A stretch of 64,000 bases of DNA from Terrimesophilobacter bigeumensis. GTDB taxonomy: Bacteria > Actinomycetota > Actinomycetes > Actinomycetales > Microbacteriaceae. This document shows, piece by piece, positions 60,362 through 64,000 of this stretch (its first letter is position 1; each line of letters begins with the position of its first letter). The position numbers were made by a program, and so were the translations under genes. The notes below the pieces were generated by a model. The model had not been told where the DNA came from and ran no database searches. It saw only the letters and a program-made list of their open reading frames with translations. Where the stretch lies: contig NZ_BAABAE010000002.1 of assembly GCF_039537265.1 (NCBI RefSeq), positions 1 through 64,000 on the forward strand. The letters run 5' to 3'.

Positions 60362-61768
60362 TTATCCGACCCTCTCTTTCTGGCCGAGCAGGCCCTGTGG
60401 TCTGAAGAGCAGCACGATGATGAGGATCAGGAGCGGACCGACGTACTTGATGTCCGCCGAGAGCCACAGTGGCGTGAGCTCGACGAGGAAGCCGACGATG
60501 ATCGAGCCGACCAGCGCGCCGAAGGCGGTGCCCAGCCCGCCGAGAACCACCGCGGCGAAGATCAGCAGCAGGATCTGCCAGCCCATGTCCCACTTGATAC
60601 CGGGCCGGAAGTAGGCCCACAGGATACCTGAGAGGCCCGCGAGGACGGTGCCCAGGATCCAGACCAGTCGCACGACGCGGTCGACGTCGATACCGGATGC
60701 GGCGGAGAGCGACGCGTTGTCGTTGATCGCCCGGGTGGCCTTGCCGGTGCGCGTGTACAACAGCCAGTACGCGACAGCGACGAGCACGACCGCCGAGATG
60801 CCCATGCTGGCCATGTCGACGATGGACAGCGAGATCGGACCGAGGAGGGGGAGCTTCGCGGTCGTCGCCGGATCCGTGGGAAGAAGAGTCGTCCCACCGC
60901 CGATGAAGAACTGGAAGACGTACCGCAGGGTGAGGGAGAGCCCGATGCTGACGATCATCAACTGGACGACACTCAACCCCCGTTTTCGCAGGGGTTTCCA
61001 GATCACGACGTCTTGGGTGAACCCGGCGACCGCCAGAAGCACGAGTGTGATCGGGATCGCGAGCCACATCGGCCAGGACAGGAACACGCCGAAGGTGAGC
61101 GCTAAGACCGCCCCGAGCGTCACCATCTCGGCGTGGGAGAAGATCGCGATGCCGGTGGTTCCGAAGATGAGTGAGAGCCCGATCGAGGCGAGGGCGAGCA
61201 TGAGGCCGAAGTTGAGGCCGCTGATGAGGCTTGAGATCAACTGGTCGATGAACGGTGTGACCGTGCGCTCGCCGGCGCCGAGGAAGAAGTTCACCGACTT
61301 CTTCTTGGTCAGCCCGAACTCGGCTTCGATCGTGGCACCACGATCGGTGATCGTGACCCGATCGTTGCCCTCCTCGCTCACGATGACGCCCTCGGGGAGG
61401 GTCGACTCGACGAGCGTGATCTTGTAGGTGGCCTTCTCGGGGACGCCGACCCGCCACTTGCCGTCGGCATCCGTCTTGACCTCGGCCTCGTAGCCGCTGC
61501 CCTCGACGATGAGCGTGACGTCATCGAGCGGCTCGCCGTTGTATTTGACGTTGCCGCTGAAGATGTAGTCGTACTTATCGGTGTTGGTCTCATCCGCCGT
61601 CGCCGGGGATACGGCGGTCATCGCGAACGCGAGTGCGGCGAATATCACTGCGAGGAGGAGAACGAGAGGGCGCTTTGCGAGCGACCGGGACCGTTGAGTT
61701 GTGACCACGAGACCTCCAAGACGGACCAGCGAAGAATCTTTGGGACCTCGGGTTCTGGTTGCCGTCAT
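60362..61768 (-). CDS. livH: LivH-type permease with N-terminal secreted-type beta-sandwich extension
   Basis: About 468 aa from ATG 61768; ATG 61798 is the longer option. Residues about 30-58 form a signal-peptide-like segment (LAKRPLVLLLAVIFAALAFAMTAVSPATADE). Residues about 65-150 form a predicted beta-sandwich (YDYIFSGNVKYNGEPLDDVTLIVEGSGYEAEVKTDADGKWRVGVPEKATYKITL) of carboxypeptidase-regulatory/SpaA-like type. The usual LivH membrane domain follows (FGLMLALASIGLSLIFGTTGIAIFSHAEMVTLGA ... RPQGLLGQKERVG). Typical LivH is about 290-310 aa, so the extra outside-facing domain is unusual and may contact the binding lipoproteins. TACTGT lies 5 nt before the ATG. Confidence 0.9.
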   Translation of the reverse strand: MTATRTRGPKDSSLVRLGGLVVTTQRSRSLAKRPLVLLLAVIFAALAFAMTAVSPATADETNTDKYDYIFSGNVKYNGEPLDDVTLIVEGSGYEAEVKTDADGKWRVGVPEKATYKITLVESTLPEGVIVSEEGNDRVTITDRGATIEAEFGLTKKKSVNFFLGAGERTVTPFIDQLISSLISGLNFGLMLALASIGLSLIFGTTGIAIFSHAEMVTLGAVLALTFGVFLSWPMWLAIPITLVLLAVAGFTQDVVIWKPLRKRGLSVVQLMIVSIGLSLTLRYVFQFFIGGGTTLLPTDPATTAKLPLLGPISLSIVDMASMGISAVVLVAVAYWLLYTRTGKATRAINDNASLSAASGIDVDRVVRLVWILGTVLAGLSGILWAYFRPGIKWDMGWQILLLIFAAVVLGGLGTAFGALVGSIIVGFLVELTPLWLSADIKYVGPLLILIIVLLFRPQGLLGQKERVG

Positions 61769-61934
61769 CGTTGACAGTACCTGCCGATTATGTCGCATGG
61801 AGCACTCTCAATTCCACACGAGGGCGCAGAGCTGCCGCGTCCTGGGCGGCTGAGCGCAACAAACGCTACGATTAATTACCGGATTCAGCGTGGCAACCGG
61901 CCTCTTATCGCGACGAGTAACAATTCGGAGACTC

Positions 61935-63437
61935 ATGGAGCAGCCAGACCCGTTCGGATTCATCGGACTCACCTACGACGACGTCATGCTCCTGCCGGGG
62001 CATACGGATGTCATCCCGAGCGAAGCGGACACCTCATCCCGTCTGACGCGCAACATCCGGGTCGCCACACCGCTCATCTCGGCGGCCATGGACACGGTGA
62101 CCGAGGGTCGCATGGCGATCTCGATGGCACGCCAGGGCGGGCTCGGCATCCTGCATCGCAACCTCTCCATCGAGGACCAGGCGACCTTCGTCGACAAGGT
62201 CAAGCGCAGCGAGTCCGGCATGATCACGAACCCGGTGACGACGACCCCGGATGCGACGGTCGCCGAGGTCGACGCGCTGTGCGGGCAGTTCCGGGTCTCC
62301 GGCCTGCCGGTCGTCGAGGGCGACGGCAAGCTCGTGGGCATCATCACCAACCGGGACATGCGCTTCGTGTCCCAGTTCGAGAAGCAGACGACACTCGTGC
62401 GCGACGTCATGACGAAGCTGCCGCTCATCACGGCGCCCACCGGGGTCGACCCGGATGCCGCGGTCGCGATCTTCGCGCAGCACAAGATCGAGAAGCTGCC
62501 GCTCGTCGACGCGAACGGCAGGCTCACCGGACTCATCACGGTCAAGGACTTCGACAAGACGGAGCAGTACCCGAACGCGACGAAGGACGATGAGGGGAGG
62601 CTGCGGGTCGGCGCCGCGATCGGCTTCTTCGGCGACGCCTGGCAGCGCGCCGGCGCGCTCGCCGACGCGGGCGTGGACGTCATCGTCGTCGACACGGCGA
62701 ACGGCGACTCCGCGGGCGAGATCAACATCATCCGCCGGCTGAAGGGCGACTCGGCCTTCGACGGGATCGACATCATCGGAGGGAATGTCGCGACGCGTTC
62801 CGGAGCCCAGGCGCTCGTCGAGGCGGGGGCGGATGCGATCAAGGTCGGCGTCGGGCCGGGCTCGATCTGCACGACGCGCGTCGTCGCCGGCGTCGGGGTG
62901 CCCCAGGTGACCGCGGTGTACGAGGCGTCGCTCGCGGCGCGCGAGGCGGACATCCCGGTCATCGCGGACGGTGGCCTGCAGTATTCGGGCGACATCGCGA
63001 AAGCGCTCGTGGCCGGGGCGGAGTCGGTCATGCTCGGATCGCTGCTCGCCGGAACAGACGAGAGCCCCGGCGACATGCTCTTCATCAACGGCAAGCAGTT
63101 CAAGTCGTACCGCGGCATGGGGTCGCTCGGCGCCATGCAGACCAGGGGCAAGCGCACCTCGTACTCGCGCGACCGCTACTTCCAGGCCGACGTTCCGAGC
63201 GACGACGAGCTCATCGCCGAGGGCATCGAGGGCAAGGTGGCCTACCGGGGGCCGGTGTCCTCCGTCGTGTACCAGCTGCTCGGCGGCCTTCGGCAGTCCA
63301 TGTTCTACACCGGCGCGCACACGATCGACGAGCTGCGGGCCAACGGAAAGTTTGTGCGGATCACGGCGGCGGGGCTCAAGGAGTCGCACCCGCACGATAT
63401 CCAGATGGTGGTGGAGGCGCCCAACTACCGGCACTAG
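61935..63437 (+). CDS. guaB: IMP dehydrogenase
   Basis: 500 aa. FIGLTYDDVMLLPGHTDVIPSEADTSS start, CBS pair (about 95-210: VTTTPDATVAEVDALCGQFRVSGLPVVE ... LPLITAPTGVDPDAAVAIFAQHKIEKLPLVD), catalytic loop KVGVGPGSICTTRVVAGVGVPQ with the active Cys, VIADGGLQYSGDIAKALVAGAESVMLGSLLAGTDESPG and YRGMGSLGAMQ. Oxidises IMP to XMP in GTP synthesis. ATG 61935 with CGGAG upstream; divergent from livH. Confidence 0.96.
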   Translation: MEQPDPFGFIGLTYDDVMLLPGHTDVIPSEADTSSRLTRNIRVATPLISAAMDTVTEGRMAISMARQGGLGILHRNLSIEDQATFVDKVKRSESGMITNPVTTTPDATVAEVDALCGQFRVSGLPVVEGDGKLVGIITNRDMRFVSQFEKQTTLVRDVMTKLPLITAPTGVDPDAAVAIFAQHKIEKLPLVDANGRLTGLITVKDFDKTEQYPNATKDDEGRLRVGAAIGFFGDAWQRAGALADAGVDVIVVDTANGDSAGEINIIRRLKGDSAFDGIDIIGGNVATRSGAQALVEAGADAIKVGVGPGSICTTRVVAGVGVPQVTAVYEASLAAREADIPVIADGGLQYSGDIAKALVAGAESVMLGSLLAGTDESPGDMLFINGKQFKSYRGMGSLGAMQTRGKRTSYSRDRYFQADVPSDDELIAEGIEGKVAYRGPVSSVVYQLLGGLRQSMFYTGAHTIDELRANGKFVRITAAGLKESHPHDIQMVVEAPNYRH

Positions 63438-63531
63438 CTTTTGCGGGGGCGCGTCCGCAATTCCTGTAGTCTGGTCGGCTCGCCTGTGGTGGGCCTCCGG
63501 CATCCGGAGTCGCGTACCGAGGATCACACCC

Positions 63532-64000
63532 ATGGGATACATCGACGTCAACGGCGTATCGCTGTCGCTGCCCGACGGGCGGCCGCTGCTCGACGACGTG
63601 AGCTTCCGCGTCGGTGAGGGCACGACGAGTGCGCTCATCGGGGCGAACGGCGCGGGCAAGTCGACGCTGCTGCGCATCATCCGGGGCGAGCAGAAGGCGG
63701 ATGCGGGGGCCGTCTCGATCGACGGCGCGCTCGGCATCATGGACCAGTTCGTCGGTCACCTGCGGGACGCATCCACGGTGCGGGACCTCCTCGTGTCGGT
63801 CGCGCCGACCCGGATTCGCGCGGCATCCATCGGACTCGACCGCAGCGAGACCGCGATCATCGAGAACGACGCACTCGAGACGCAGATGGCCTACGCGAGT
63901 GCGCTCGCCGAGTATGCGGAGGCGGGCGGCTACGAGCAGGAGACGGTGTGGGACGAGTGCACGACGGCGGCGCTCGGCATCCCGTTCGAGCGCGCCAAAT
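63532..64000 (+). CDS. ABC-F family ATP-binding protein (5' part only)
   Basis: The first 156 codons are visible and the gene runs off the window. GYIDVNGVSLSLPDGRPLLDDVSFRVGEG leads to Walker A ALIGANGAGKSTLLRIIRGE, then GALGIMDQFVGHLRDASTVRDLLVSVAPTRIRAA and an acidic helical region (MAYASALAEYAEAGGYEQETVWDECT), the layout of ABC-F translation factors without membrane domains. ATG at 63532; a CTCCGG/CCGGAG hairpin lies in the leader near 63495-63509. Function within the ABC-F family is unresolved. Confidence 0.85.
   Translation, partial: MGYIDVNGVSLSLPDGRPLLDDVSFRVGEGTTSALIGANGAGKSTLLRIIRGEQKADAGAVSIDGALGIMDQFVGHLRDASTVRDLLVSVAPTRIRAASIGLDRSETAIIENDALETQMAYASALAEYAEAGGYEQETVWDECTTAALGIPFERAK

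Noticed and set aside
62034..63740. 568-aa frame antisense to guaB
   Set aside because: guaB has all family motifs; the antisense frame has none.

Overview
The window is high-GC, densely coded DNA from an actinobacterium. The order rplM-rpsI-glmM-coaA(divergent)-glmS-acpS-alr-tsaE-tsaB-rimI-tsaD, the CIRCE-controlled solitary groES, the DUF4190/DUF2752 membrane proteins and several probably leaderless starts suggest Micrococcales, most likely Microbacteriaceae. The family-level assignment is inference. No rRNA, tRNA or CRISPR array was seen.

Region 1 (1-18918) is an accessory catabolic cluster. It begins against the 3' stub of a transposase (1-75). Minus-strand genes encode a DapA-family lyase, an NAD-dependent epimerase-like protein, a Gfo/Idh/MocA oxidoreductase with a small companion, and a 1240-aa secreted protein (two CBM-like modules, a large beta-propeller, two Ig-like domains). 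Plus-strand genes encode an SDR plus FAH-family hydrolase pair (resembling the last steps of non-phosphorylative deoxysugar-acid breakdown), an APH-fold kinase, an enolase paralogue with altered catalytic residues, a D-serine dehydratase/D-threonine aldolase-like PLP enzyme, an N-acyl-D-amino-acid deacylase, RidA, and a second 1021-aa secreted propeller protein followed by the broken tail of a third copy. Three copies of the palindrome TACGGTCYRGRCCNWA lie just downstream of predicted promoters of the epimerase/DapA operon and of both propeller genes. They define a local regulon whose regulator is not in the window.

Region 2 (19005-23121) holds a double-GNAT acetyltransferase, an OafA-type acyltransferase with SGNH domain, and truA.

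Region 3 (23122-40903) is a second accessory island sitting between truA and rplM, which are commonly close together in actinobacteria. An eight-gene minus-strand operon encodes a class B flavin monooxygenase, metallo-beta-lactamase-fold hydrolase, acyl-CoA synthetase, acyl-CoA dehydrogenase, thiolase, MaoC hydratase, SDR and alcohol dehydrogenase. Around it are a thioesterase, two SnoaL-like proteins, a TauABC-type importer, an old-yellow-enzyme, a TauE/SafE permease and a TetR regulator. Together they read as a peripheral pathway for a cyclic enone/ketone (ene-reduction, oxygenation to a lactone, hydrolysis, CoA activation, beta-oxidation). Three copies of a 23-bp palindrome mark the promoters of this set, one just upstream of tetR. 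The right edge is an IS110-family transposase relic broken in three ways, and the rplM promoter straddles its end.

Region 4 (40904-64000) is core genome: ribosomal proteins, amino-sugar and cell-wall precursor genes, tRNA t6A synthesis, groES, RarD, a branched-chain amino-acid (LIV) transporter with two tandem binding proteins and an unusual LivH carrying an extracytoplasmic domain, guaB, and the start of an ABC-F ATPase cut by the window end.
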